41,513 nucleotides of DNA from positions 1 to 41,513 of the forward strand of contig CAJOHE010000015.1 in NCBI GenBank assembly GCA_905234495.1, in the 5' to 3' direction. A program made the position numbers and the translations under genes. This document shows positions 31,798-39,394 of the stretch, one piece after another (the stretch's first letter is position 1; each line of letters starts with the position of its first letter). Under the pieces are notes generated by a model, which was not told where the DNA came from, searched no databases, and worked only from the letters and a program-made list of their open reading frames with translations. This DNA is from an uncultured Eubacterium sp. (GTDB lineage Bacteria; Bacillota; Clostridia; Oscillospirales; Acutalibacteraceae).

Positions 31798-31872
31798 AAA
31801 AATCACTCCTTTTACTAAAAACCCCTTTTTTTAGTTCTGTGTAAAGATTTTGGATATGGGGTTATATAAAAT

Positions 31873-33396
31873 TTACATAGTCATTGTGAAACCTTCGTCT
31901 TCATCCTCATCATCGTAATATTCGTCAGCATAATTTTGCTTTTGTAACTCTGCTTCCTGACGGAGCCGTTCCTGTTGCTCACGCTTTGCTCTTGCAGATT
32001 CATATGCGGCATTTATAGCGGCTGCGCCGAGGTCAACGATAGCAGCAACGTTGTCTGCTGCACGCTCGGATTCGCTCTCGTCTTTTTCTTTCTTGGTGTC
32101 CTGAGTAACGACATCCTTCTGTCCGAGTGCGCGCTTCTTGCGCAGCAGTTTTTCTCTTTCCTTTTCATCAAGCTGAGAGTGTAAATTATCAAGCCTTTTA
32201 CTGCAGGCGGTGTTAATGAAGAAGCCAACCATATAGGCAACGTCATTTATGATTGCCTTGTTCGTATTATCTGTCGCTGTTTGATTCTCGCCCTGACTCA
32301 TATCCATTTGCAGAACGTAATTGATAATTTTGTTTTTCAGTACCTTGAATTCGTTATTGTCTTCAAGCGGTATGTCAGGGTTCTTACTGCTGTCATAGTA
32401 TACCGACAGTTTCTCACGGTTCAGCCTGTTCCATTCTGAATATAACTTACTGATTTCCGGTATTTCTGCAAGCGATTTCAGTATATTGTCAACGCTTTTC
32501 TTTATGTCCTTCGGCAGATAACCGTATTGCTTTTTTCCCGAACATTGTTGTAACTGTTCCGCTAATTTCAGGAATTGCTGAAGCAGATTATCGTCAATGT
32601 TAACTCTGCCGATATCGTAAAGCATTTCATCAAACTTATCTTTCAGTTCTTCACGGATATCGGTTTGCAGTTTGAATAATTTGTATTGTTCATTACGGAA
32701 GATGTCATTAGCAAAAGCGCTTTTCAGTTTGTTGTAACCCTTCTCGGTAATGTAGCCGTTGCCTTTGGTTGAGTAAACCATAAGGTGTATATGCGGATGG
32801 TGCGCCGTGTTATGAAACGCCGCATACCATTTCAGTTCGCTGATGGGAATCTTATGTGCTTCTGCAATTTCATTGATGTTTCGGCGCACACAATTCTTCC
32901 ACGCGTCTGCATTATCATAACCAAGTCGGGAGGCATCCTCACGCCTGAGGCTGATGACATCGGCAAACACAATTCCGTTGACGGCAGCAACTTCCTCCGC
33001 TGCTTTTTCCAAATCAATATCGTCATCCGTATCGGAAAACAAACCGTGCGAGCCGAGTTTTTCAACGCCGGGACGCTCCGCAACATAATGCGTAAGCGTT
33101 TTCAAATCAGCAACGGTATCTGCGTTTCTTTCCACGATAGCAGAGAGCAGTTCAGATGCATTTGCTTTCGTCATATTCTTTACGTACGAATCAAACTCGG
33201 GGTACATACAGATATCATGATAGTGACGGAAGGCTCTGTAAATTAAGCTGTCCTGCTGCTTTGTACTAGGCTTATGCTCGGCGTTGGTATCTAACTTTTC
33301 AACGCCTTCTCGCGTTGCCATATACTTTAACAGTTTGCCTGTACCTGCAACTTTTTTGCCTTTGTAATATTGAGTTCTGACAACAATCTTAGCCAT
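31873..33396 (-). CDS. MOBP-type relaxase (MobP3-like)
   Basis: A 507-residue conjugative relaxase. The N-terminal nuclease domain starts MAKIVVRTQYYKGKK. The metal-binding histidine motif is HNTAHHPHIHLMVYS (195-209), and the catalytic tyrosine probably lies in the Tyr-rich N-terminal part (Y10/Y11 or Y25). The C-terminal half (about 270-507) is helical and acidic, ending in EDEDEGFTMTM. Relaxases nick the element at its oriT to begin mobilization. The start is 5 nt after the stop of the ribbon-helix-helix-like gene with no strong ribosome binding site, implying coupling. The assignment to MobP3 is by resemblance. Confidence 0.88.
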   Translation of the reverse strand: MAKIVVRTQYYKGKKVAGTGKLLKYMATREGVEKLDTNAEHKPSTKQQDSLIYRAFRHYHDICMYPEFDSYVKNMTKANASELLSAIVERNADTVADLKTLTHYVAERPGVEKLGSHGLFSDTDDDIDLEKAAEEVAAVNGIVFADVISLRREDASRLGYDNADAWKNCVRRNINEIAEAHKIPISELKWYAAFHNTAHHPHIHLMVYSTKGNGYITEKGYNKLKSAFANDIFRNEQYKLFKLQTDIREELKDKFDEMLYDIGRVNIDDNLLQQFLKLAEQLQQCSGKKQYGYLPKDIKKSVDNILKSLAEIPEISKLYSEWNRLNREKLSVYYDSSKNPDIPLEDNNEFKVLKNKIINYVLQMDMSQGENQTATDNTNKAIINDVAYMVGFFINTACSKRLDNLHSQLDEKEREKLLRKKRALGQKDVVTQDTKKEKDESESERAADNVAAIVDLGAAAINAAYESARAKREQQERLRQEAELQKQNYADEYYDDEDEDEGFTMTM

Positions 33397-33401
33397 AACC
33401 G

Positions 33402-33803
33402 TTATTCAATAGGATTGCGATTTTCATACGCTTTCTCTAAACTAATTGTGCCGTTTGTTTCAGCAACCATGCGAGCGATTCTCTTATGCAGACTGTCATA
33501 GTAATCATCGGCAATATCATAGACATCAGCAAACATCTGCGTTGTCATTCCCGTTTCAACAGCGAGCTTGAACAGCATATCGCTGATGTTTTTCTCTACG
33601 CCGCCAATGACATTTTTAATACTGCGATTGATAACGGGCGAGAGATAATCCAGGCTTTCATTCTGCAAAAGGTAACCGATATAGAAATCAATGGCGGTGC
33701 GAACGAAATCGCTTTCCGAAGTGCAGTTCGCAAGCTGCATTGCCGTTTTCATTCTCTTTGCCTGTTCAGGCTCCTGATAATATACACGCCTTTCCTTATT
33801 CAT
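33402..33803 (-). CDS. Relaxosome accessory protein, ribbon-helix-helix-like
   Basis: A 133-residue protein directly upstream of the relaxase. The N-terminal half fits a MobC-like ribbon-helix-helix DNA-binding protein (RRVYYQEPEQAKRMKTAMQL, then TSESDFVRTAIDFYIGYL), and the rest is helical. Such proteins bind oriT and recruit the relaxase. GAGGAG is 7 nt before the ATG, which lies in an 8-nt overlap (ATGAATAA) with the small ORF upstream. Confidence 0.7.
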   Translation of the reverse strand: MNKERRVYYQEPEQAKRMKTAMQLANCTSESDFVRTAIDFYIGYLLQNESLDYLSPVINRSIKNVIGGVEKNISDMLFKLAVETGMTTQMFADVYDIADDYYDSLHKRIARMVAETNGTISLEKAYENRNPIE

Positions 33804-33990
33804 TCAAAAACTCCTCAAAAAAACTGACGCCACTTGTGACATACCTTTTAAATGCCGAAACACCTTGAAAAACAGCGAGCTCTGCACGCTGATGTATGTC
33901 GTGCGGTGACGCCGCACTTAATCCTGTTTCCAATAATTCATCAAGATTCCTGGGGCCAGTAGTATTCAAAGTAATCAAGCGGCTCTCCAT
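33796..33990 (-). CDS. Possible 64-aa coupled ORF between the HTH and mobilization genes
   Basis: The ORF (MESRLITLNTTGPRNLDEL, ending SFFEEFLNE) overlaps the end of the HTH gene by about 50 nt in another frame and overlaps the start of the next gene by 8 nt. The overlapping stop-start is the main reason to think it is translated; there is no good ribosome binding site at its own ATG, and no family is recognised. It could instead be the frameshifted tail of the HTH gene. Confidence 0.35.
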   Translation of the reverse strand: MESRLITLNTTGPRNLDELLETGLSAASPHDIHQRAELAVFQGVSAFKRYVTSGVSFFEEFLNE

Positions 33991-34348
33991 TTTCGCTATA
34001 TGCGTATTTTACAAGATGCCTCATTGCGTCTCTTTTATCCGTTAGGTCAAAGAGTGTATAGAGGTTTGTAGTCTGTTTACCGTTGATGAATCGGGGCTCA
34101 ATATCAATCATCAATTTGTCTTCTAATTCCTTTAGTGCTTTGTCAACAACGGGGCGCGACATTCCACAACGATTAGCAAGCGTCAGACGGGAAGGAAAAC
34201 ACTGACCTTTATCGTCAGTGAAATATGCAAGTGCACCGTAGACGGCAAACGCATTTCCAGAAAGCCCTCTGTCAAATATGTCGAGCGGAAGGATAAAGAA
34301 ATCTCCTCGAGGGTACTCATATTCGGGTTTCTTAAATGTATAATCCAT
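33941..34348 (-). CDS. Small helix-turn-helix protein of a mobile element
   Basis: A 135-residue protein with a winged-helix/MarR-like core: GNAFAVYGALAYFTDDKGQC, then FPSRLTLANRCGMSRPVVDK and ALKELEDKLMI. Proteins of this type are common as the first gene before mobilization genes in integrative elements and resemble replication-initiator N-terminal helix-turn-helix domains. The start at 34348 has AGGAGGT 6 nt upstream; a GTG 6 nt earlier lies within that site. It is the first gene of the HTH-RHH-relaxase operon, transcribed from the promoter in repeat R1. Confidence 0.8.
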   Translation of the reverse strand: MDYTFKKPEYEYPRGDFFILPLDIFDRGLSGNAFAVYGALAYFTDDKGQCFPSRLTLANRCGMSRPVVDKALKELEDKLMIDIEPRFINGKQTTNLYTLFDLTDKRDAMRHLVKYAYSENGEPLDYFEYYWPQES

Positions 34349-34370
34349 AATCACACCTCCTATTCAAACA

Positions 34371-34442
34371 AATTATATCATTAGAGAAAATAATTTGTAA
34401 AGATAGCAGAGTAGCACAGTACAAATTATGGGACACAAAAAT
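34371..34442 (-). repeat. 72-bp repeat R1: promoter/operator of the mobilization operon
   Basis: About 60 of 72 bases match repeat R2 at 37898-37969. On the minus strand it holds TTACAA (34400-34395), a 17-nt spacer and TATAAT (34377-34372), followed by AGGAGGT before the HTH gene. A TTTGTA-N20-TACAAA inverted repeat overlaps the -35 box, with the sequence AAGATAGCAGA conserved inside. It therefore looks like a regulated promoter rather than a transposon end. Confidence 0.75.
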
Positions 34443-34471
34443 AGTCTTCGGGTTAACCGAAGACTATTTTT
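34437..34471. terminator. Bidirectional terminator after the HD-domain gene
   Basis: Long stem AAAAATAGTCTTCGG / CCGAAGACTATTTTT with a GTTAA loop and T-tracts both ways. It sits 4 nt from the stop of the HD gene and shields the mobilization promoter. Confidence 0.85.
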
Positions 34472-34474
34472 GTT

Positions 34475-35077
34475 TTATAGTAGTTTTAATATTTCATCAA
34501 TACTGTTAGCACTCATTACTGTACTATATTTTTCTTCAATCAAATTTTTTAAATCATAACTAATTTCTTTATAATCTCGTGTTAATTTGTCTTGTATAAA
34601 TCTAATAGTGTCTTCATTATTTAGTTCCATAACATTATGTGCTAAAGAGTATAAATTAGATATTGAATCAAAATGAGATAATCCGTCTGCGTCAACCAGG
34701 ATTCGTTCTTCATCAGTAGTTCTGTATTCAACTCTTTTACTACTATGATTTAAAATACACTTTTTTACAAATTGAACTTTTTCTTCCGGATAACCATTTT
34801 CTCTTAATAATTGTTCTGCTATAGCAGCGCCATATTCATTATGTTTTGATCTGTCTAATGAAATATCTGTCATAGCTATATCATGTAATAAAGCACTTAA
34901 TTCTAAGACTTCATGATCAACATTTTTGTTTTCAGAAAGTAAACATACATATTTATAAACATATTGGATGTGTTCTCTATAAATATTATATTCGTCTTTT
35001 GTCCCTTTTGTTTGCTCTTCAAAATCATTACTTCTCTTAATAATTTCTTGTTGCATTTTTTGAACTATTTCACTCAT
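34475..35077 (-). CDS. HD-domain hydrolase
   Basis: A 200-residue metal-dependent phosphohydrolase of the HD superfamily. The metal ligands are visible as H36 (NIYREHIQYVYKYV), H65-D66 in SALLHDIAMTD, and a later aspartate in ILVDADGLSHF. HNEYGAAIAEQLLRENGYP between them is typical of the family. The substrate is probably a nucleotide or phosphorylated metabolite. It is the last gene of the four-gene cargo cassette, 4 nt after the GNAT gene, and clearly AT-rich compared with genes left of 29300. Confidence 0.85.
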   Translation of the reverse strand: MSEIVQKMQQEIIKRSNDFEEQTKGTKDEYNIYREHIQYVYKYVCLLSENKNVDHEVLELSALLHDIAMTDISLDRSKHNEYGAAIAEQLLRENGYPEEKVQFVKKCILNHSSKRVEYRTTDEERILVDADGLSHFDSISNLYSLAHNVMELNNEDTIRFIQDKLTRDYKEISYDLKNLIEEKYSTVMSANSIDEILKLL

Positions 35078-35081
35078 ATAA

Positions 35082-35627
35082 TCACAACCTTATTTCTTTA
35101 TCGTAAATGATTTGTTGCATGTCTTTCTCCTGTAAACTTTTTGAATAATACGCAACCAATATTCTTTCTCCGTCAGGGTAAATCTCATATGCTGTCTTTA
35201 TTAAATGTGTAAAACCGTATTTGAAATATATTTCTATATTTTTCTGATCATCAGGTTCAACACCTAAAGTGAGGGCTTTGTATCCCTTTTGGCGCAAATC
35301 ATTTTCCATAAAGTGATACAGTCGAGAAAAATAACCCTGTCCCTGATATTCCTTCCTTGTTCTGAAAGCGCAAAGATATACTGTGTCAGCATTTACTAAA
35401 CCGTCTGAATTCTGCACTTCGACAGCACTCAACATAGCGGTTGCTTCCGTAATGATTTCACCGTCTAATACGCCAATATAGCATAGTTGGTTATTGTTAT
35501 TATAACCCGCTATGCTTTTGTTTTTCCAAATTATCCAGTTTTCGTCATTCGGATGAATTGAGATTTCATAATCCCACTTTTTGATTATTTCATTAAAATC
35601 AGCAATTTTACAATTGTATTCACTCAT
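35082..35627 (-). CDS. GNAT family N-acetyltransferase
   Basis: A 181-residue GNAT protein. Motif A is RTRKEYQGQGYFSRLYHFME (Q-x-x-G-x-G/Y), and LTLGVEPDDQKNIEIYFKYG is the motif B region. Neighbours include a second GNAT domain, fused to a methyltransferase. The substrate is unknown; an antibiotic or small-molecule target is conceivable given the mobile context but not shown. It lies 30 nt after the fusion gene. Confidence 0.85.
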   Translation of the reverse strand: MSEYNCKIADFNEIIKKWDYEISIHPNDENWIIWKNKSIAGYNNNNQLCYIGVLDGEIITEATAMLSAVEVQNSDGLVNADTVYLCAFRTRKEYQGQGYFSRLYHFMENDLRQKGYKALTLGVEPDDQKNIEIYFKYGFTHLIKTAYEIYPDGERILVAYYSKSLQEKDMQQIIYDKEIRL

Positions 35628-35657
35628 AATATTTTTATATGTATTGATTATTTTATC

Positions 35658-36773
35658 TTACTTTTTTGCAACAAAGATATATGCAAGTTCTGTTTCAATT
35701 ATTTCATTAACTTCAAATCCCGAATTCATTAAATAATTCTCTGTGTCTTTTGGATTATCAGGATATACTGCAACTCTTCTTTTTCCTAAATCAATATATT
35801 TATCTTGATTTTTGTCTATTGAAAGGACAAACCTGCCACCCACATTCAGCAGACTGTAAATTTTGTTTATAGTGCTTTGCTTATCTTCAATATGCATAAA
35901 TGTCAACGATGAATATATAACATCAAATTTGCTTTCAAAATCGTATTCGTTAAAATCACCGCAAATCAAATTGACATTATTATTCTTGCTCAAATGCTCT
36001 TTTGCTCTGGAAATCGTTTTGGGTGAAATATCAACACCTGTAAACTCTTTACATAATGGTGCAACACGAATGGCAATTCGTCCTGTCCCCACACCAATTT
36101 CAAGAACAGTTTTATTGTTATCAAGCTGCATTTTATCAATGAATAACTGACCGTCCCATTTATCCATATATTCTTTCAACGGCTGCGGGTCATTTACAGG
36201 GTCATTGTTTTCATCTATTAAGGTGTCATAATGATTAATAACTTCTGTTTGATAGGTCGCAGTTTTTTTCGGAATCTTTACAATCAGCTTGTCTTCCGTT
36301 TCACCGAAGATCTTGCCGCCGTTTTTGAGCATAACTCGCAGGGAAGCAGGATTGTCTTTATTCAGACGCATATAAAACTCATCTTCCGGAATAATTGTTG
36401 AACCGTATTTGATCGTAAGACGCAGTCCTTCCGTGGCAAAGCCTTTTCCCCTGTGTTCTTTTGCAATGAAATAACCAATATGACCGGGAATCATAGATTC
36501 TGGTAGATAATGGCGCAATCTGAATTGCCCGACAATTGCATCACCGTTCCAAAGGAATAAGGTTGTATCGGGAACAAAGCCCTCGGGCAGATCAATTCCT
36601 TTTGAGTTGTTTATCATTCTCGGCAGCGCTTCGGATATGAATTTTTCACGCGAAACGCCATGCCATTTGTTCGTCATTCCGTTTTCATTTTCGGGCATTG
36701 CGGCGACAAACAGCCACTCTTTCTCTGAATCTTCTATATTTGCTGGCTTTATGAATAATTTGTTCATTTCCAT
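35658..36773 (-). CDS. GNAT-methyltransferase fusion protein
   Basis: A 371-residue two-domain protein. Residues about 1-170 form a GNAT acetyltransferase domain (IGYFIAKEHRGKGFATEGLR, then LNKDNPASLRVMLKNGG). Residues about 195-371 form a class I SAM-dependent methyltransferase, with motif I VLEIGVGTGR at 223-232, FTGVDISPKTI for motif II, CGDFNEYDF and FDVIYSSLTFMHIED after it. Both domains look intact. The ATG overlaps the stop of the HIT gene (TAATG). Such a fusion could modify one substrate at two groups, but the substrate is unknown. Confidence 0.88.
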   Translation of the reverse strand: MEMNKLFIKPANIEDSEKEWLFVAAMPENENGMTNKWHGVSREKFISEALPRMINNSKGIDLPEGFVPDTTLFLWNGDAIVGQFRLRHYLPESMIPGHIGYFIAKEHRGKGFATEGLRLTIKYGSTIIPEDEFYMRLNKDNPASLRVMLKNGGKIFGETEDKLIVKIPKKTATYQTEVINHYDTLIDENNDPVNDPQPLKEYMDKWDGQLFIDKMQLDNNKTVLEIGVGTGRIAIRVAPLCKEFTGVDISPKTISRAKEHLSKNNNVNLICGDFNEYDFESKFDVIYSSLTFMHIEDKQSTINKIYSLLNVGGRFVLSIDKNQDKYIDLGKRRVAVYPDNPKDTENYLMNSGFEVNEIIETELAYIFVAKK

Positions 36774-37225
36774 TACTTTTCTAATTTCTCTAAAAGTTTT
36801 TGTTTCATTTCTTCCAATTCGCTGTCGCTTGGTCTGTTTGATTTATCATACATTTTATCAAGCGGATACCACCATATCGGACCTTTTTCATTATAGCCGT
36901 GCCCTTCTAAATCTCCTGCTCTTCGGGGATTCAAGTGCCAATGAAGATGACCGTCTCCCATACCGAGTAGCTCATAATTCATTTTATCGCAGGGAAAAGC
37001 TCTTTCTGCTGCGGCTGCAACATCTGCCATCTCCGACAAGAATTTATCACGAAATGGTTTTTCAAGTTGACTGAGTTCAGTTTTATGTTCTTTACAAAGG
37101 AAAAGCGTGTACCCATAAAAATGTTGGAAGTCGCCTATAACCACATATCCCGTTTCAAGTTCTTTTACAAAATACGGGTTTGTTCCGTTTTTTATCATTT
37201 CGATTCTATCACAAATTAAGCACAT
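36773..37225 (-). CDS. HIT-family nucleotide hydrolase/transferase
   Basis: A 150-residue histidine-triad protein, with an N-terminal CLICDRIEMI zinc-binding-like start and the triad HLHWHL (93-98) preceded by MGDGH. HIT enzymes hydrolyse or transfer nucleoside phosphates such as AMP-linked or dinucleoside polyphosphates. It is the first gene of the cargo cassette, with GGAGGTGAGG before the ATG and a good promoter upstream. Confidence 0.9.
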   Translation of the reverse strand: MCLICDRIEMIKNGTNPYFVKELETGYVVIGDFQHFYGYTLFLCKEHKTELSQLEKPFRDKFLSEMADVAAAAERAFPCDKMNYELLGMGDGHLHWHLNPRRAGDLEGHGYNEKGPIWWYPLDKMYDKSNRPSDSELEEMKQKLLEKLEK

Positions 37226-37252
37226 GTCCTCACCTCCGAATACTATGCGTAC

Positions 37253-37281
37253 ATTTTACCACAAGCACACATATATTGCAA
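37253..37281 (-). promoter_or_regulatory. Promoter of the HIT/GNAT cargo cassette
   Basis: TTGCAA (37281-37276), 17-nt spacer, TAAAAT (37258-37253) on the minus strand, about 28 nt before the HIT start. Confidence 0.65.
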
Positions 37282-37698
37282 ATTTTATTGAAAAAATCGT
37301 TCTGCGATTTATAAGGCGTTTTTCGGTAAAGAAGTATTGGTCTACGCTTAGGAAATATGCGAACCATCCGTTCGGTTTCTAGTATATGTATTGTGCTTCG
37401 ATTCCGTTGTTTCTGTTCGCTGAAATCGGTACCGTCACGCTTTCAACCCCTAAAATGCTGGGTTAGGTGTAACTTCCTTAAGAACTCAAAGCCGAGTCCC
37501 GAAAGCCTTGAAAACACTGATGAAAAAACAGCCAAAAGCGTGACTATATACCTCCTCATAAAGAGAAACGGTTTTCTATTACAATTTGTATTATTGTGCG
37601 CTCTTGAAAAAGTCATTTTTGGGGTGGTCTCTTCGGGAATACAAGTATGTCTTGGTCTGTGTGTTATTCTTAGACAGCGTTTAACTGGAGCTTGAATA
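37282..37698. other. Gene-poor stretch, probable mobile-element debris
   Basis: About 417 bp with no gene I can support. A plus-strand ORF of 112 codons (37357-37695) has no ribosome binding site and an unlikely Cys/Ser/Arg-rich composition. A short plus-strand ORF ends ...YWSTLRKYANHPFGF at 37382 but overlaps the HIT promoter. The minus strand holds a basic 57-codon ORF beginning near 37625. This looks like the decayed end of an inserted element. Confidence 0.4.
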
Positions 37699-37848
37699 TC
37701 AGTAGTATAAATATACTATTTGTAATGGCACTAGTACTTCTGTATTCTTTTCGTAAAATACAACGCCTATTATATTTACTATAATGCTGTCAGCTTCGTT
37801 GAAATATATCTCCGTCACTTTATCCTTTTTCTTCATTCCGGTTCTCAT
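37699..37848 (-). CDS. 49-aa ORF behind repeat R2, probably truncated
   Basis: The ORF begins MRTGMKKKDKVTEIYFNEAD, preceded by GGTGGTGA, and runs to a TGA at 37699. The N-terminal part looks like the start of small proteins seen in clostridial conjugative elements; after about residue 21 it turns hydrophobic and low-quality (SIIVNIIGVVFYEK), which suggests the original C-terminal part was lost. It would be transcribed from the promoter in R2. Family not named with certainty. Confidence 0.45.
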   Translation of the reverse strand: MRTGMKKKDKVTEIYFNEADSIIVNIIGVVFYEKNTEVLVPLQIVYLYY

Positions 37849-37897
37849 AATCATCACCACCGATTGCACTTAAAGTTATCGGAATTATTTTCATCAT

Positions 37898-37969
37898 AAT
37901 TATATCATTCAAGAAAATATTTTGTAAAGATAGCAGAACACTACTGTACAAATATCGGGACAGAAAAAT
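37898..37969 (-). repeat. 72-bp repeat R2: second copy of the promoter/operator
   Basis: Matches R1 (34371-34442) at about 60 of 72 positions, without gaps. TTACAA (37927-37922), 17-nt spacer and TATAAT (37904-37899) are kept on the minus strand, as are the TTTGTA-N20-TACAAA arms and the AAGATAGCAGA core; the inner spacer has drifted. It drives the 49-aa ORF. The pair flanks the whole cargo cassette. Confidence 0.75.
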
Positions 37970-37992
37970 GCTCCCTGCGTTGCAAGGAGCAT
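37968..37992 (-). terminator. Terminator of the surface-protein gene
   Basis: 11-bp stem ATGCTCCTTGC / GCAGGGAGCAT (one G-U pair) with an AAC loop and TTTTT on the minus strand, 19 nt after the stop at 38011. Confidence 0.75.
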
Positions 37993-38010
37993 TGAGTTAT
38001 AATGCATCTA

Positions 38011-38889
38011 TTATCTTTTTGGATTATGTCGTTTTCTTTTCTTTACCAGCAATAAAGATAGAACCACTACAGAGGTTGCTGATGCAATATAAAACTGTGC
38101 AACGAATAAATCATTACCAGTTTTTGGAGAGATTAGGCTCTTGTCCTTTTTTTCGGTGGTTTTATCTCCTTGCTTTTTATTTGATTCGCATGTAGGTGCA
38201 GATGGTTGAGTTGAGCTTTCCGTTGTAGCATCTGTGGTTTCTGTTGGTTTAGAGGTCAATTCACTAACACTTCTAATTACAGTAAACTTTGTAGCTGCGT
38301 AACCATCGGTTGACTGAACTATTATCGAATGTTCTTTTAGTTCAAGAGTTTTCAGGAATTCTAATTTTATCGTGATAACAGTGGATCCTGTTTTTGTAGT
38401 ATAGTTGTTTTCATCAAGTTCGTTCCCATCAACAAGCACAGTTACAAACTTTTCAAAATCAGCATTTGAAGCAACGACTAATTCAGTATCTTTGCTGATA
38501 TCAAAGGTGCTGTTTGCGCCTTGAACAATTTCATAAACAATGTCTTTCTTTTTCAATGTCTCAATTGCTTTCAAAATTGCGTCTGTCTGCTTATCCACCT
38601 CGTTCTGTTCCGTTATATTCTTGCCACTGATATCTTTGCTTAATGCCTCATCAACAGCCGAAAAGTCAACATATTCGTTTCTGTCCAACGAATTAGCTTT
38701 GTCAACGGCTTTGTAGTATTCCGAATAGTCGGCAGACTTTATATCAAGATTTTTGCATAATGATGATTCAATTTCAAGAATTCTATCTTGGTCTTTAATG
38801 GTACAAACACAACAATAATAGGGATACTCGTCATATTGCAACGGAGAAAAGTAGCCATAATGTTCAGCGCACAATTTTGTTCTATTCAT
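38011..38889 (-). pseudogene. C-terminal part of the broken surface subtilase, with SPKTG anchor
   Basis: A frame of 292 codons that continues the surface protein after a frameshift. It opens with CAEHYGYFSPLQYDEYPYYC, which completes the Ig-like segment begun by TYTWYGC in the previous fragment. A helical region and a beta domain follow (about 130-215), then a Thr/Ser/Glu-rich linker (SELTSKPTETTDATTESSTQ) and a sorting signal: SPKTGND, a hydrophobic helix and KKRKRH. SPKTG is a variant of the LPxTG sortase motif, so the intact protein was wall-anchored. The ATG at 38889 overlaps the previous stop, but no Shine-Dalgarno sequence supports independent translation. Confidence 0.7.
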
Positions 38890-39394
38890 TACAGCCGTAC
38901 CAAGTATATGTTTTATTGTATCCTATCACATCAAAGGAAATATCTCCCCAACCATAGTATTCAGAATCAATATCATTATAAATAGCAGTTTCCTGAGATA
39001 ACGGAATAAAAGTGTGTCCATTTGCTTCCGCCCATTCTTCAGCTTTGCTTCCGTCAAAACCATAAACTTTATAATTTCTTCCGAGAGTATCATCGTTACA
39101 GAATTCAAATGTTGAAGATAGAGCAAGAATACAACCTGAATTCTGCGGAAGGGATTCAGCGGATTTGAGATTGCCCATCTCAAGCCTTTCGACATAATAC
39201 TTTCCGAAAGCATCTTCGCCTATAGTTTCCGCTGCGTTATTACGAATAATTTTAGGATAGGCACTTTCATAATTAAAACTCCCAAAATCATTATCATTAA
39301 AGAAATTATATTCTTTCATATACGGAAACTTTCTGTTTGGTATCACAGACATATTATCCGCGTAGAGATAATTTAAACCGGAAATAGTATTATT
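38882..39394 (-). pseudogene. Middle part of the broken surface subtilase (LRR end, Ig-like start)
   Basis: In this frame the protein continues from the leucine-rich repeats: NNTISGLNYLYADNMSVIPN links directly to the VPKLK that ends the upstream fragment. The frame then carries NDNDFGSFNYESAYPKIIRN, an LRR-like YVERLEMGNLKSAESL and the GFDGSKAEEWAEANGHTFIPL unit typical of BspA-like repeat ends, and stops after TYTWYGCNE. A missing base in the run of five T at 39393-39397 explains the shift from the first fragment. The part has no ribosome binding site of its own. Confidence 0.7.

Noticed and set aside
37357..37695. 112-codon plus-strand ORF between the HIT promoter and repeat R2
   Set aside because: No ribosome binding site, unusual Cys/Ser/Arg-rich composition, no recognisable fold; it lies in what looks like decayed mobile-element DNA.
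34371..37969. R1/R2 repeats as terminal repeats of a transposon
   Set aside because: They are in direct orientation, contain complete promoters and are each followed by an ORF; no transposase lies between them.
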